DNA of 64,000 bases from Chryseobacterium polytrichastri. Its GTDB lineage: Bacteria > Bacteroidota > Bacteroidia > Flavobacteriales > Weeksellaceae. Shown one piece after another: positions 54,164 through 63,975 of this stretch. Position numbers and translations under genes: made by a program. A model generated the notes under the pieces. That model was not told the origin of the DNA and did not search any database. It saw only the letters and a program-made list of their open reading frames with translations. The DNA lies in the NCBI RefSeq assembly GCF_900142445.1, contig NZ_FRAV01000019.1:1-64000 (forward strand), written 5' to 3'. Each line of letters begins with the position of its first letter. The first letter of the stretch is position 1.

Positions 54164-55405
54164 ATGAAAATTTTATTCATACAACATAAGGGTTTTATTA
54201 ACGGATCAGGAGGTACTGAAAAGATATGTAGTTTTTTGGCTAATGAATTTTCTAACTTGGGGCATACAGTTGAGATTGCTACGAATGAAGATGTTGATGG
54301 AGAACCTGTTTTTAATCTAAAACAAGAAGTTTTGGTTACGAATATTTTTGACAGAAATATTCCTCAGATTGAACTGAAAAAAACTTTTAATTATAGAGGT
54401 TCCAATCCTCTAAAATGGATTTCTTATAAGATTCAAAAGAAATTAATTAAGAGGGATAACAAAAAATTAATTAAACAAAATGGTGGTGCTAATGAACTTT
54501 TTAAGTTAAATCTCCATAACCGATCAAAAGCTTGGAAATCTTATATTGATGCTTTACATCCAGATATTATTATAACAATGTCTATAAGTTCTCTTTTAGA
54601 AATTACTTTTAGAAACGAATTTAAGGTTCCAATAATTAATTCCACGAATGGAAGACCAGATTATGATTATTCTGATGTTTTGTGGTATAGAAGTCCTTTT
54701 GAAATGGATTTATTAAGAAATGCTTATCAAAAACTTTCTGGTATTCAAGTTTTATTTGACAGTTACAAAGATTTTCTTCCAGATACATTTCACGGGAAAG
54801 CTGTAACTATTCCTAATCCGGTACCTCAATTTCCGGATACTGAAATGGTAGATCTTAAGGTGATAAAGAAAAGGTATAAGATTATTAATATTGGTTCTTT
54901 AGCAACGGATTGTAAACAGCAGCATGTTGCAATTGATGTTTTTGCTTCTATTGCAGAACGTTTCCCAGATTGGGATTTACACTTTTGGGGGCTTGGAAAT
55001 GATTTTAATTTTCTGAAGGATAAAATTCAGAAAGTTAATTTACAAAACCGGATATTTTTGAATGGCTTTACTCATGATCCCATAGCAGAATTAAAAGACT
55101 CTGATATTTTTATTTTCCCAAGTAAATATGAAGGCTTTGGACTAGCCTTAGCTGAAGCAATGTCTTTGGGACTTCCTGCTTTAGGATTTACGACATGTTC
55201 TGGGGTTAATGAGCTTATACAACATGACGAGAGTGGGTTTCTTGCTCAAAATACTGAAGACCTTAGAGTCTATCTTGAAAAGCTGATGAGTGATTGTACT
55301 TTACGTTCCGAATTAGGAAAAAAAGCTCATTTTGAAATGAAAAAATATACTCCCAAAACAATTGGCAATGAATGGGAGTTTTTCTTAAAAGCATTTGCTT
55401 CTTAA
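54164..55405 (+). CDS. Glycosyltransferase family 4 protein
   Basis: A 413-residue GT-B transferase. The N-terminal KGFINGSGGTEKICSFLANEF is the acceptor-side glycine loop. NIGSLATDCKQQHVAIDVFA and YEGFGLALAEAMSLGLPALG (E-x7-E, about residues 324-332) are the donor-site signatures. It ends the second plus-strand unit and meets the convergent minus-strand transferase after only 4 bases, with no visible terminator between them. Confidence 0.9.
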   Translation: MKILFIQHKGFINGSGGTEKICSFLANEFSNLGHTVEIATNEDVDGEPVFNLKQEVLVTNIFDRNIPQIELKKTFNYRGSNPLKWISYKIQKKLIKRDNKKLIKQNGGANELFKLNLHNRSKAWKSYIDALHPDIIITMSISSLLEITFRNEFKVPIINSTNGRPDYDYSDVLWYRSPFEMDLLRNAYQKLSGIQVLFDSYKDFLPDTFHGKAVTIPNPVPQFPDTEMVDLKVIKKRYKIINIGSLATDCKQQHVAIDVFASIAERFPDWDLHFWGLGNDFNFLKDKIQKVNLQNRIFLNGFTHDPIAELKDSDIFIFPSKYEGFGLALAEAMSLGLPALGFTTCSGVNELIQHDESGFLAQNTEDLRVYLEKLMSDCTLRSELGKKAHFEMKKYTPKTIGNEWEFFLKAFAS

Positions 55406-55409
55406 TTTG

Positions 55410-56621
55410 TTAAGATAACATACTGAAAATTTCTTCTTTTTGAGCGTCAATTGAGAAAGGATAAATTCCTTTTTCAGAATTGTTATGAAGGGTATTCCAA
55501 AGTGTTGTGTTTGTACAAATAGCAATGACATTATCTGCGAATTTCTGATAATCTTCATTACCCGCAATAAGTGCTGTAATTCCATCTTCTAAAAACATTC
55601 CTTCTGCTCCGATTTCGGTTGTTAAAACAGGAAGTGTATATTCCAAAGCCTGACCAATTTTACCTTTTACTCCAGCCCCAAAACGTAATGGAGAAACTGA
55701 AGCAAAACATTTCTCGTAATATGGGATAATATTTTCAACATATCCCGCGATTTCAAAGTTTTCAGAATTCATTTTCTGTATAAACTCCGGTGATTCTGAA
55801 CCTATAATGGTGATTTTAAGATTAGGTAGCTTTTCCCAGACTAGAGGCATTATTTTATTATAAAGAACTTCAACAGCATCTACATTAGGATCGTGTAGGA
55901 AAGTGCCGATGAAAAATATACTTTCTCTTTTTTCAAAAGGGGGCATATCTTCAGGTTTTACTTTCAGGTTATGAACATTACTGACTGTGAAAAGTTTTGA
56001 CTCATCAACAAAAGATTTCATAAATTCTTTTTCTTTATCACTAATTACAGCAATCTTATCTGCTTTTTTACAAAGCTCAGTTTCAATATATTTGTAATGA
56101 AGAACTTCTTTTGCTCTTTGTTTGTCATATTTTATTTCAAGACCTCTTTCCATTCTAAGGTAATGAATATCAACCATATCATAGATTATCTTTGCATGAG
56201 GAGCTTCTTTTCTGAAAAAATCTAAATAATATTCAAAAAGTTCAGGTCTGTGACACCAAACAAAATCAAGAGTTGGGAGTAAGCTATTAATGAAATGTTT
56301 TTTACCTTTCATTATCCCAAATTTGTTTATAAATGGAGCATAAACAGTTACATTATGATTATTGAAATTTTGAATATATTTTTTAGATTCTATGGTTGGA
56401 ATTGATTTTCTCCAATCCATTAGATATACATTGTAATATTTGGCTAAAAATTTAGCAATTTCTGTAATTCGATTAGATGCTGAATCTTTATCAAAAGTCG
56501 GAATTTGACTGTCTATAATAAGAATGTTTTTTTTATTTTTATCAGGGACAATGTTTTTGTCTGATAAAGGATAATGATTCTTAATATGGATGTAATTTTT
56601 TATCTTTCGTTTAATTCCCAT
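55410..56621 (-). CDS. Glycosyltransferase family 4-like protein
   Basis: A 403-residue GT-B protein. The N-terminal half has NILIIDSQIPTFDKDSASNR and IIYDMVDIHYLRMERG. The donor half has ESIFFIGTFLHDPNVDAVE, ITIIGSESPEFIQ and SVSPLRFGAGVKGKIGQALE followed by LTTEIGAEGM, as in GT4 enzymes of surface-polysaccharide loci. It is the distal gene of a minus-strand group (4 bases from the RfaS-like gene upstream). Confidence 0.82.
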   Translation of the reverse strand: MGIKRKIKNYIHIKNHYPLSDKNIVPDKNKKNILIIDSQIPTFDKDSASNRITEIAKFLAKYYNVYLMDWRKSIPTIESKKYIQNFNNHNVTVYAPFINKFGIMKGKKHFINSLLPTLDFVWCHRPELFEYYLDFFRKEAPHAKIIYDMVDIHYLRMERGLEIKYDKQRAKEVLHYKYIETELCKKADKIAVISDKEKEFMKSFVDESKLFTVSNVHNLKVKPEDMPPFEKRESIFFIGTFLHDPNVDAVEVLYNKIMPLVWEKLPNLKITIIGSESPEFIQKMNSENFEIAGYVENIIPYYEKCFASVSPLRFGAGVKGKIGQALEYTLPVLTTEIGAEGMFLEDGITALIAGNEDYQKFADNVIAICTNTTLWNTLHNNSEKGIYPFSIDAQKEEIFSMLS

Positions 56622-56625
56622 CGGG

Positions 56626-57564
56626 TTATAATTTAAATATTCTTTTTGTAAAGCACCTTACACTGTATTTATCAAGAATGTTTTGTGAAATCTCTATGTA
56701 GGGTAATTCAAGGAATTCTATGATTTCATGAGTGCTAATATCTTCACTGTTTATGATCAACATATTATTGGGATGATAAAAATCGTAATTTTTCACCATT
56801 GAATTTGTTGTGATAAGTTTTTTTCTGTAACCCAAACTTTCAAAAGTTCTGAAAGAAAGACCTTTTTGGTCTAATCTCTGTATATCTATCATTGCTTTTG
56901 ATTCTGAAATAATTTTTTTTGTTTCTTCTAAAGATAGATATTTTGTTGTGGAGATCAAATGCGGATAACTCAGTTTTTCAAACCAAAATAATATAAAGTG
57001 AATTCTAAGTCCTGCGGCAAATAATACTTTAGATATATGATCAATTTCATTAATCCTGGAATCATATGATGAGATATTAAAAACATCATATTTTACTTCA
57101 TTAGATGCTATCTTTTCGTCATATATAAAATTAGTTGTCTCTATAAAATTGTGTTCTTCAATATCTTCTTTTTCGTACGAATATATCTCATCAAAAAAAT
57201 GGGCTATCTCAAGTTGTTTAGGGTATTTTTTACAGCTATCATAATAGTAAGCTATAAAACTATCTGTGTTATTTTTTAATTCTTTTAATAAAGAGATATC
57301 AACAAGATCTGGGCGAATAATAAAAATAATATCCTGTTTTTCTTTAATTTGTTGAACAATTTGTTTATTGAAGAATTCTTTTTTTATGTTTTTACCGAAG
57401 AGTTTTGTGATACCATTCCATATTTTTACGCCTAAGTTAGGGTACTTATACTTTATAGAATCTGTTTTAATATCTGTTACAGTTACATGAGAGTGGAGTT
57501 CTTGAACTACAAAGTCAATATATCCGTAAGCAAAAGGATAAATTAATGTAATCTTCTTCGACAT
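56626..57564 (-). CDS. RfaS-like glycosyltransferase-family protein, copy 1
   Basis: A 312-residue protein, paralogous to the gene at 58640-59596. Shared features are an N-terminal Rossmann-like half, KYKYPNLGVKIWN, YYDSCKKYPK...FDEIYSYEKEDIEEHN, VFNISSYDSR and a strongly conserved C-terminal IDIQRLDQKGLSFRTFESLG then KKLITTN...NYDFYHPNN. I associate the C-terminal pattern with RfaS/CgeB-like glycan transferases, a family guess without catalytic proof. Its start overlaps the stop of the gene upstream by one base (TAATG), so the two are translationally coupled. Confidence 0.65.
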   Translation of the reverse strand: MSKKITLIYPFAYGYIDFVVQELHSHVTVTDIKTDSIKYKYPNLGVKIWNGITKLFGKNIKKEFFNKQIVQQIKEKQDIIFIIRPDLVDISLLKELKNNTDSFIAYYYDSCKKYPKQLEIAHFFDEIYSYEKEDIEEHNFIETTNFIYDEKIASNEVKYDVFNISSYDSRINEIDHISKVLFAAGLRIHFILFWFEKLSYPHLISTTKYLSLEETKKIISESKAMIDIQRLDQKGLSFRTFESLGYRKKLITTNSMVKNYDFYHPNNMLIINSEDISTHEIIEFLELPYIEISQNILDKYSVRCFTKRIFKL

Positions 57565-58550
57565 TATCTAAATATTTCTTGTAATTTTTTTTCGAAAGCC
57601 TGCTCTTCATTCAAAACCATATTTTTATAAATTTTGAATTGAGGAATATGCTCTGGATAATTATCCAAAACTTCTTTTATTTTCGTTATAATTTCAGGAA
57701 TTCTTTTTTCACTAAAATCAAATTTATATTCTTCAGGAATCGTAAGGTCCTCATAATAGGCTGATGAACCGTTTTTTCCTGAAATAATGCAACAATCTTG
57801 GGAAACAGATTCTCTTAACATCTTATCCCGCCCAGGGTTTTCTCCAAAATCAACGTATAATAATGATTTTGACATTAGGTCTTTTATTTGGAGGGCGTTC
57901 ATGTTTTGAATAGGAATCCACGTTAGCTCAGGTGAGCTTTTAATTAATTCCGAAATTTCCTTTTTCCCTTTTTTGGGGTTATATAATATTGTTTTGTTTG
58001 AAATGTCCTTTTGGATAGGTTGAGTATTATCTAAAAATATAGGATTAATATAATCGCATACAAAATCTATTTGATTTTCATGAATACCATGATTCTTTAT
58101 ATAGATAGAAGATCTGAAAGACTGTGCCCATTGAAAAACATTCGGCAGAGGTTCAAAATGATATTCTTTATCTTCTTGTTTGTAAAATAGCTTTGTGAAA
58201 AAACTTTGTTTTCTTATTCTATAATCCATTAAGATTTTGTAAAAATCTACACTCAGCCACCAGATGATTTTTTGGCTTAAAGGATATTTTTTTACCAAGA
58301 ATGTCATTGACTCTGGGATTATCAGAATGTTTTCAGGACTGTCTTCAACAGTATCTATTTCACCCGTTTTATAAATAGAATAGTTTTCTGGTTTAGCATT
58401 AGCTCTTTTGGGAATGTAATGCATAAACACATTATTATAGTTCAGCTCATAAAGTTTATTTGATAGCTGATGGAGTGCTTCCGGACCACCTGTTACTTTT
58501 CTTGGAGGGCAGAATATGATGATTTTGGAAGTATCTGTATACGAAATCAT
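57564..58550 (-). CDS. Glycosyltransferase-like protein of unknown family
   Basis: A 328-residue soluble protein. It opens with IIFCPPRKVTGGPEALHQLS (a glycine-containing acceptor loop as in GT-B enzymes), has VFQWAQSFRSSIYIKNHG in the linker, and a donor-like second half with LLYVDFGENPGRDKMLRES and CCIISGKNGSSAYYEDL. The order fits a GT-B transferase, but the usual E-x7-E is not evident. One-base overlap with the following RfaS-like gene. Confidence 0.6.
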   Translation of the reverse strand: MISYTDTSKIIIFCPPRKVTGGPEALHQLSNKLYELNYNNVFMHYIPKRANAKPENYSIYKTGEIDTVEDSPENILIIPESMTFLVKKYPLSQKIIWWLSVDFYKILMDYRIRKQSFFTKLFYKQEDKEYHFEPLPNVFQWAQSFRSSIYIKNHGIHENQIDFVCDYINPIFLDNTQPIQKDISNKTILYNPKKGKKEISELIKSSPELTWIPIQNMNALQIKDLMSKSLLYVDFGENPGRDKMLRESVSQDCCIISGKNGSSAYYEDLTIPEEYKFDFSEKRIPEIITKIKEVLDNYPEHIPQFKIYKNMVLNEEQAFEKKLQEIFR

Positions 58551-58639
58551 AAAGGAAATGAATTAAAAATAGGCTATTGAAAATATACAATCAATTACCG
58601 GTTGCTATAATACTATTTAATTTTTAAAATTACAAAACT

Positions 58640-59596
58640 TTAATTAACCAATTCGTCTACCCAGTTATCTATCAGATATTTATTTAAAATGTCTTGTGGG
58701 ATGTCAATGTAAGACGTTTCAAAGAAATGGTCAGTAATTTTTATATCCTCAATATCGTCTATAACGAATATATTTTCGGGATTATAAAAATCATAATTAA
58801 TAATATCTGTATTTGTTGTAATTAGTTTTTTCTTGAGACCTAAACTTTCAAATACTCTAAAGCTTAATCCTTGTTGATTACTTCTATTAATATCCAACAT
58901 TATTTCAGATTGTTCTAATAAATGGTTGATATCCGAAATAGATAAGGTACATTTTGAGAACTCTATATAAGGATCATTATTTTCTTTAGAGGTGAAAATA
59001 ATAATTTTACTTTTCACATCCATATTATACAACGTTTCCGCTATTTTTTTTACAATAGGAAATCTTTTGTCGTATGAGCTGATATTGAATACTTTATATT
59101 TGTATTTTAGAACCGTTTTAGTAACGGTTTTATAGATAAAATTTGTTTTAAAGTGTAAATTATACTTTTTACAATCCTTTTTCTCAAATGAAAAAACCTT
59201 ATCAAAAAGAGAAAGTATATTTTTTGTTTTTGGATACCTATTAATAGAATCATTGATGATTAATACTGATTTACTTGCTTTTTTATTAATAGCTTCTATC
59301 GTTTGTTGAGACAGAAAATCAGCTTTTATATAGATGGCGGTATCTATTGATTTGAGATTTTTAATTTCATTTAAAATGGTCTCATTATAATGGATGTGTT
59401 TAAGATTGGCTATTCCTAAATTTTTCGTGAAAAAATTAAGAGCTTTATGTGAAAACCCAGGATATTTATACTTAAAGCTGTGAAAATTTATGTGCTTTAC
59501 TTCATAAGATTTTCTCTCCAAAGCATCGGCAATGTATTGATTATAGCCCCAATTATCGTAGGTTATTAAAAGTATGAGCTTTTTATTTTTTTGCAT
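58640..59596 (-). CDS. RfaS-like glycosyltransferase-family protein, copy 2
   Basis: A 318-residue paralogue of the protein at 56626-57564, with the same motifs: HSFKYKYPGFSHKALNFF, FDKVFSFEKKDCKKYNL, YKVFNISSYDKRF and LDINRSNQQGLSFRVFESLG then KKLITTN...NYDFYNPENIFVI. The two copies are well diverged outside these motifs, so they probably act on different sugars. An 89-base gap separates it from the gene downstream; the GT9 gene is 32 bases upstream. Confidence 0.65.
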   Translation of the reverse strand: MQKNKKLILLITYDNWGYNQYIADALERKSYEVKHINFHSFKYKYPGFSHKALNFFTKNLGIANLKHIHYNETILNEIKNLKSIDTAIYIKADFLSQQTIEAINKKASKSVLIINDSINRYPKTKNILSLFDKVFSFEKKDCKKYNLHFKTNFIYKTVTKTVLKYKYKVFNISSYDKRFPIVKKIAETLYNMDVKSKIIIFTSKENNDPYIEFSKCTLSISDINHLLEQSEIMLDINRSNQQGLSFRVFESLGLKKKLITTNTDIINYDFYNPENIFVIDDIEDIKITDHFFETSYIDIPQDILNKYLIDNWVDELVN

Positions 59597-59628
59597 TCTA
59601 TCTCTCTATTCTTAATTCTTACAATTAA

Positions 59629-60633
59629 TTACACTAATGTTTTGTCCAAGAATTCTTCCAAATCATTTTTCAAAAATGAAGGTTTGAAATCTGAATAGGT
59701 TTTAGAATCAGGTACAAAATTTGTAATATGCAAAAATCTATCCATTTCTGGATTACTGCTCCACGCCCAATCTGATAACTGAATGTGAGGAGAAAAAATT
59801 GTAAAAGTAGGAATGTCCAAAGCTTTGCTAAGATTAGTAGCGCCACCTTCATTACCTATAAGACATTTGCAAAGGCTTGTGACCGAAGCAAATTCACGTA
59901 AGTTTCTAGTATCGAAGTTTTTTATAATTAATTTTTTAGTGTTGGGGGATATCAAGGTGAGCAGTTTCTCAAACAATCCCTTTTGAGATGGAAGGTAGTT
60001 GCATAGAATCTTAGCATCAGGCTTATAATAGGCAATATATTCCAACAATTCAGCCATATATTCTATAGGATATGTTTTCTCTTCAGAACTACCGAAAGTA
60101 CTTATCATAACCAAATTGTCATGAGAAGATAATCCATTTTCAGCAAGAATTTTATGAGCATTATTCACTTCTTCCTCTAGCAAATATACTTTGGGAAATA
60201 CTTCCTGAAATTGAATTTGTAAAGGTTCTAGCATCAATAATCGATGTTCAATACCTAAAGTAGTATTTTTTGATTTTAATTTTTTATCTCTTTTTACTGG
60301 GAAATTGTAAAAAAATTGAGTGTATTTTTTTAAAAAACCAATTCGTGTTTTTGCTCCTGAAAATAAAGTTATAATGCCTGTTTCAATTTTTGAATACAGG
60401 TCTATAACTAAATCAAATTTTTGTCGTTTTATATCTGCTAAAGTATTAATCATGCTATCTTTAAAAAAGATAACATGATTAACATAAGGGTTTCCAATTA
60501 AGATTTGAGCATGTTTCTCGTCTAGGAGAAAGCTAATTTCGGCCTGTGGATATTTTTTTTTCAATAAAGGAAGAATTGTACTCGTCACAAGTACATCACC
60601 CATGAATTTTTTTTGAATAATTAAAATTTTCAT
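59629..60633 (-). CDS. Glycosyltransferase family 9 (heptosyltransferase-like)
   Basis: A 334-residue GT-B transferase from MKILIIQKKFMGDVLVTS; eleven earlier codons would overlap rocD. GT9 signatures: the N-terminal GDVLVTSTILPLLKKKYPQAEI, LDEKHAQILIGNPYVNHVIFF, FDLVIDLYSKIETGIITL, MISTFGSSEEKTYPIEY and the C-terminal CLIGNEGGATNLSKALDIPTF donor loop. Such enzymes add heptose or related sugars to LPS or lipo-oligosaccharide core. It starts 1 base after the rocD stop and leads into the glycan genes. Confidence 0.88.
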   Translation of the reverse strand: MKILIIQKKFMGDVLVTSTILPLLKKKYPQAEISFLLDEKHAQILIGNPYVNHVIFFKDSMINTLADIKRQKFDLVIDLYSKIETGIITLFSGAKTRIGFLKKYTQFFYNFPVKRDKKLKSKNTTLGIEHRLLMLEPLQIQFQEVFPKVYLLEEEVNNAHKILAENGLSSHDNLVMISTFGSSEEKTYPIEYMAELLEYIAYYKPDAKILCNYLPSQKGLFEKLLTLISPNTKKLIIKNFDTRNLREFASVTSLCKCLIGNEGGATNLSKALDIPTFTIFSPHIQLSDWAWSSNPEMDRFLHITNFVPDSKTYSDFKPSFLKNDLEEFLDKTLV

Positions 60634-60634
60634 A

Positions 60635-61885
60635 TTAACCGTGAAACTCCAGAATTGTTTTTTCAATAATTCTTACGCAGTCTAACAATTGCTCTTCTGT
60701 AATAACCAATGGTGGTGCTAGTCTGATAATGTTTCCGTGAGTAGGTTTAGCAAGTAATCCGTTTTCTTTTAATTGTAAACAAAGATTCCAAGCAGTAGAA
60801 CTGTCCGGAGTATCATTAATTAGAATAGCATTTAATAATCCTTTTCCTCTTACTTTGGTGATAAGATCAGATTTTGCAATCAATTTTTCTATTTCACTTC
60901 TGAATAGTTGACCTAATTCCTCAGCTCTTTCAGATAGTTTTTCATCTGCAACAACATCTAAGGCTGCAATTGCTACTGCACATGCAATAGGATTTCCTCC
61001 AAATGTTGAACCGTGTTGTCCCGGTTTGATGACATTCATGATTTCGTTATTTGCCAAAACCGCTGAAACAGGATACATTCCTCCAGAAAGTGCTTTTCCA
61101 AGGATTAAAATGTCGGGTTGTACATCTTCGTGATGGCAAGCGATTAATTTTCCTGTTCTTGCAATACCTGTCTGAACTTCATCAGCAATGAAAAGTACAT
61201 TATATTTTTTACAAAGCTCAGAAGCGTTTTTCAGGAAGTTCTCGTCTGGAACATATACTCCGGCTTCCCCTTGGATTGGCTCTACCAAAAAGGCAGCAAT
61301 ATTTTGTGCATCTTGAGCTAAAATTTCCTCTAAAGCTTTGATATCGTTGTATGGAATTTTAATAAATCCAGGAGTAAAAGGTCCATAATTCTGATTGGCA
61401 TCAGGATCATTTGAGAAAGAAACAATTGTTGTGGTTCTTCCATGGAAATTATTTTCACAAACGATGATTTTTGCTGCGTTTTCAGAAATTCCTTTTACTT
61501 CATAGCTCCATTTTCTCGCTAATTTTACTGCGGTTTCTACAGCTTCTGCTCCAGAATTCATCGGTAAAACTTTATCGAACCCAAATAGAGTCGTTATTTT
61601 TTGTTCGTATTCTCCCAAATTGGAATTGTAAAATGCTCTTGATGTTAATGCTAATTTTTTAGCCTGATTCACTAAAGCATCTACAATTTTAGGATGAGAG
61701 TGTCCTTGGTTAACGGCAGAATAAGCAGAAAGAAAATCATAATACCTTTTGCCTTCTACATCCCAAACGAAAACGCCTTCTCCGCGGTCTAAAACTACCG
61801 GAAGAGGGTGGTAATTGTGTGCGCCATGTTTGTCTTCAAGGTCAATGAAATACTGTGAGTTTTTTACTGTTTCTACTGTTGACAT
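60635..61885 (-). CDS. rocD: Ornithine--oxo-acid transaminase
   Basis: PLP-dependent class III aminotransferase converting ornithine plus 2-oxoglutarate to glutamate-5-semialdehyde and glutamate. It has 416 residues, normal length. Motifs: [21 protein letters not shown] in two parts near the N-terminus, [64 protein letters not shown] and the PLP lysine in [17 protein letters not shown] (about residue 255). OAT is distinguished from acetylornithine aminotransferase by the overall match to RocD. A promoter lies 17 bases upstream. Confidence 0.93.
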   Translation of the reverse strand: MSTVETVKNSQYFIDLEDKHGAHNYHPLPVVLDRGEGVFVWDVEGKRYYDFLSAYSAVNQGHSHPKIVDALVNQAKKLALTSRAFYNSNLGEYEQKITTLFGFDKVLPMNSGAEAVETAVKLARKWSYEVKGISENAAKIIVCENNFHGRTTTIVSFSNDPDANQNYGPFTPGFIKIPYNDIKALEEILAQDAQNIAAFLVEPIQGEAGVYVPDENFLKNASELCKKYNVLFIADEVQTGIARTGKLIACHHEDVQPDILILGKALSGGMYPVSAVLANNEIMNVIKPGQHGSTFGGNPIACAVAIAALDVVADEKLSERAEELGQLFRSEIEKLIAKSDLITKVRGKGLLNAILINDTPDSSTAWNLCLQLKENGLLAKPTHGNIIRLAPPLVITEEQLLDCVRIIEKTILEFHG

Positions 61886-61901
61886 ATACTTTTGGTTTTG
61901 T

Positions 61902-61910
61902 ACAAAGTTA
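61902..61910 (-). promoter_or_regulatory. -7 promoter element of rocD
   Basis: Minus-strand TAACTTTGT, 17 bases before the rocD ATG. Confidence 0.5.
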
Positions 61911-61929
61911 ATAATTTAATATGAGAAGA

Positions 61930-61965
61930 CACAAAAACAAAAACTGCCTCAGAATGAGACAGTTT
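61930..61965 (-). terminator. Terminator of accB-accC
   Basis: Stem AAACTGCCTCA (61941-61951) / TGAGACAGTTT (61955-61965) with one mismatch, followed on the minus strand by T-rich sequence. It lies just past the accC stop. Confidence 0.75.
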
Positions 61966-61991
61966 TCAAAATTTTTATTTAAAAAATAATC

Positions 61992-63347
61992 TTAGTGATT
62001 ATCATATTTTCTATCCATTACAAAATCTTCCATGAATTTTGTAGTATAGTTTCCTGCAAGATAATCTTCATTATCCATCAATTGTCTGTGGAACGGAATA
62101 GTAGTTTTTACTCCCTCAATATAGAATTCTTCCAAAGCACGTTTCATTTTTGCAATTGCTTCTTCACGAGTTTGAGCCGTGGTGATTAATTTCGCAATCA
62201 TTGAATCATAATTAGAAGGAATTGAGTATCCAGAATAAACGTGAGTATCAACTCTGATTCCATGTCCGCCAGGAATGTTTAATCCTGTGATTTTCCCCGG
62301 AGATGGTCTGAAATCAGCGTAAGGATCTTCTGCGTTGATTCTACATTCAATAGAGTGTAATTTTGGATAATAGTTGATTCCTGAAATTGGAGTTCCAGCT
62401 GCCAAAAGAATTTGCTCTTTAATTAAATCATAATCAATAACTTGTTCAGTAATTGGGTGCTCAACCTGGATTCTTGTATTCATTTCCATGAAATAGAAAT
62501 TTCTATGTTTGTCTACCAAGAATTCAATAGTACCTACACCTTCATAACCAATGAATTCTGCTGCTTTTACAGCTGCATCACCCATTTTTTCACGAAGTTC
62601 GTCAGTCATGAACGGAGAAGGTGTTTCTTCTGTTAATTTCTGATTTCTTCTTTGTACAGAACAATCTCTTTCAGAAAGGTGGCAAGCTTTACCAAATTGG
62701 TCACCGGCAACCTGAATTTCGATATGTCTAGGCTCTTCAATCAATTTTTCCATATACATACCTCCGTTTCCGAAAGCAGCTACAGCTTCTTGAATAGCAG
62801 ATTCCCAATGTTCTTTAAGGTCTTCAGCTTTCCAAACGGCTCTCATCCCTTTTCCACCACCACCTGCGGTAGCTTTAATCATTACGGGATAACCTGTTTC
62901 TTCAGCTGTTTTTACAGCGTGTTCGTAAGATTCAATTAATCCTTCAGAACCAGGTACACATGGTACACCTGCTGCTTTCATGGTAGCTTTAGCATTTGCT
63001 TTATCTCCCATTTTCTCAATCTGCTCAGGAGAAGCACCAATGAATTTGATACCGTTTTTCTGACAGATTCTAGAGAAATTAGCATTTTCAGATAAGAATC
63101 CGTAACCTGGATGAATAGCGTCTGCATTCGTAATTTCTGCAGCAGCTATAATGTTAGGGATCTTAAGATATGAGTCTTTACTCATTGCAGGACCAATACA
63201 AACAGCCTCGTCAGCAAATCTTACATGAAGACTGTCTTTGTCTGCAGTAGAGTATACTGCAACAGTTTTGATTCCCATTTCTTTACAAGTACGTAAGATA
63301 CGCATTGCAATTTCGCCACGATTGGCAATTAATATTTTTTTGAACAT
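61992..63347 (-). CDS. accC: Acetyl-CoA carboxylase biotin carboxylase subunit
   Basis: ATP-dependent carboxylation of biotin on AccB, first step of malonyl-CoA formation. It has 451 residues. ATP-grasp motifs: the N-terminal [20 protein letters not shown], the glycine-rich [50 protein letters not shown] and [17 protein letters not shown]. It follows accB by 93 AT-rich bases in the same direction and shares its transcript. Confidence 0.97.
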   Translation of the reverse strand: MFKKILIANRGEIAMRILRTCKEMGIKTVAVYSTADKDSLHVRFADEAVCIGPAMSKDSYLKIPNIIAAAEITNADAIHPGYGFLSENANFSRICQKNGIKFIGASPEQIEKMGDKANAKATMKAAGVPCVPGSEGLIESYEHAVKTAEETGYPVMIKATAGGGGKGMRAVWKAEDLKEHWESAIQEAVAAFGNGGMYMEKLIEEPRHIEIQVAGDQFGKACHLSERDCSVQRRNQKLTEETPSPFMTDELREKMGDAAVKAAEFIGYEGVGTIEFLVDKHRNFYFMEMNTRIQVEHPITEQVIDYDLIKEQILLAAGTPISGINYYPKLHSIECRINAEDPYADFRPSPGKITGLNIPGGHGIRVDTHVYSGYSIPSNYDSMIAKLITTAQTREEAIAKMKRALEEFYIEGVKTTIPFHRQLMDNEDYLAGNYTTKFMEDFVMDRKYDNH

Positions 63348-63440
63348 CTCTCCGAAATTTTAAATTATAAATTTTGAATTTTAAATTATTTTAAATGAAA
63401 AGCCTTCATCTAAAATTTATAATCTTTAATCTAAAATTCC

Positions 63441-63923
63441 TTAAGATGGATCTACTAAGAATAAAGGTTGGTCATATTCTACAGGAGTAGCATCGTCAAC
63501 TAAAATTTTAACGATTTTACCGCTTACTTCAGAATCAATTTGGTTGAATAATTTCATTGCTTCAATTACACAAACAACTTTTCCAACAGAAACTTCGTCT
63601 CCTACGTTTACGAAAACATCTTTATCTGGAGATGGTTTTCTGTAGAAAGTTCCAATCATTGGAGATTTGATAGTAATAAATTTGCTGTCATCAGATGCAG
63701 CTTCAGCTTTTTCAGCAGGTGCAGATGTAGCAACTGGAGCTTGTGCAGGAGCAGCCATTTGTTGTGGTGCTGTGTGGTAAACAGCAGGTTGAGCATAAGC
63801 AACTTCGCTTCCAGCTAATGGAGTTTTAATAGTGATTTCGAAATCTTTAGTTTTGTACTTCACTTCAGAAACTTCAGCCTTAGATACAAACTTAATAAGA
63901 TTTTGTATGTCTTTAATGTCCAT
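63441..63923 (-). CDS. accB: Biotin carboxyl carrier protein of acetyl-CoA carboxylase
   Basis: Carries the biotin that shuttles CO2 between AccC and the AccA/AccD transferase. It has 160 residues. The N-terminal domain begins MDIKDIQNLIKFVSKAEVSE, a proline/alanine-rich linker follows (about 44-78), and the C-terminal biotinyl domain has the site VIEAMKLFNQI with the biotinylated Lys124. It is the first gene of accB-accC, with a good promoter upstream. Confidence 0.97.
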   Translation of the reverse strand: MDIKDIQNLIKFVSKAEVSEVKYKTKDFEITIKTPLAGSEVAYAQPAVYHTAPQQMAAPAQAPVATSAPAEKAEAASDDSKFITIKSPMIGTFYRKPSPDKDVFVNVGDEVSVGKVVCVIEAMKLFNQIDSEVSGKIVKILVDDATPVEYDQPLFLVDPS

Positions 63924-63945
63924 AAATTTGATATTTGATTTTGGG

Positions 63946-63975
63946 TCAAAGATACCAAAAAAACGTAAAAAACAA
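63946..63975 (-). promoter_or_regulatory. accB-accC promoter
   Basis: Minus-strand -33 TTG (63973-63975), an 18-base spacer and -7 TATCTTTGA (63946-63954), close to the Bacteroidota consensus, 22 bases before the accB ATG. Confidence 0.6.

Noticed and set aside
63348..63440. AT-rich repeated AAATTTTAAATTATAAATTT-like tract between accB and accC
   Set aside because: Low-complexity intergenic sequence; no stable hairpin with a T-run and no coding potential.
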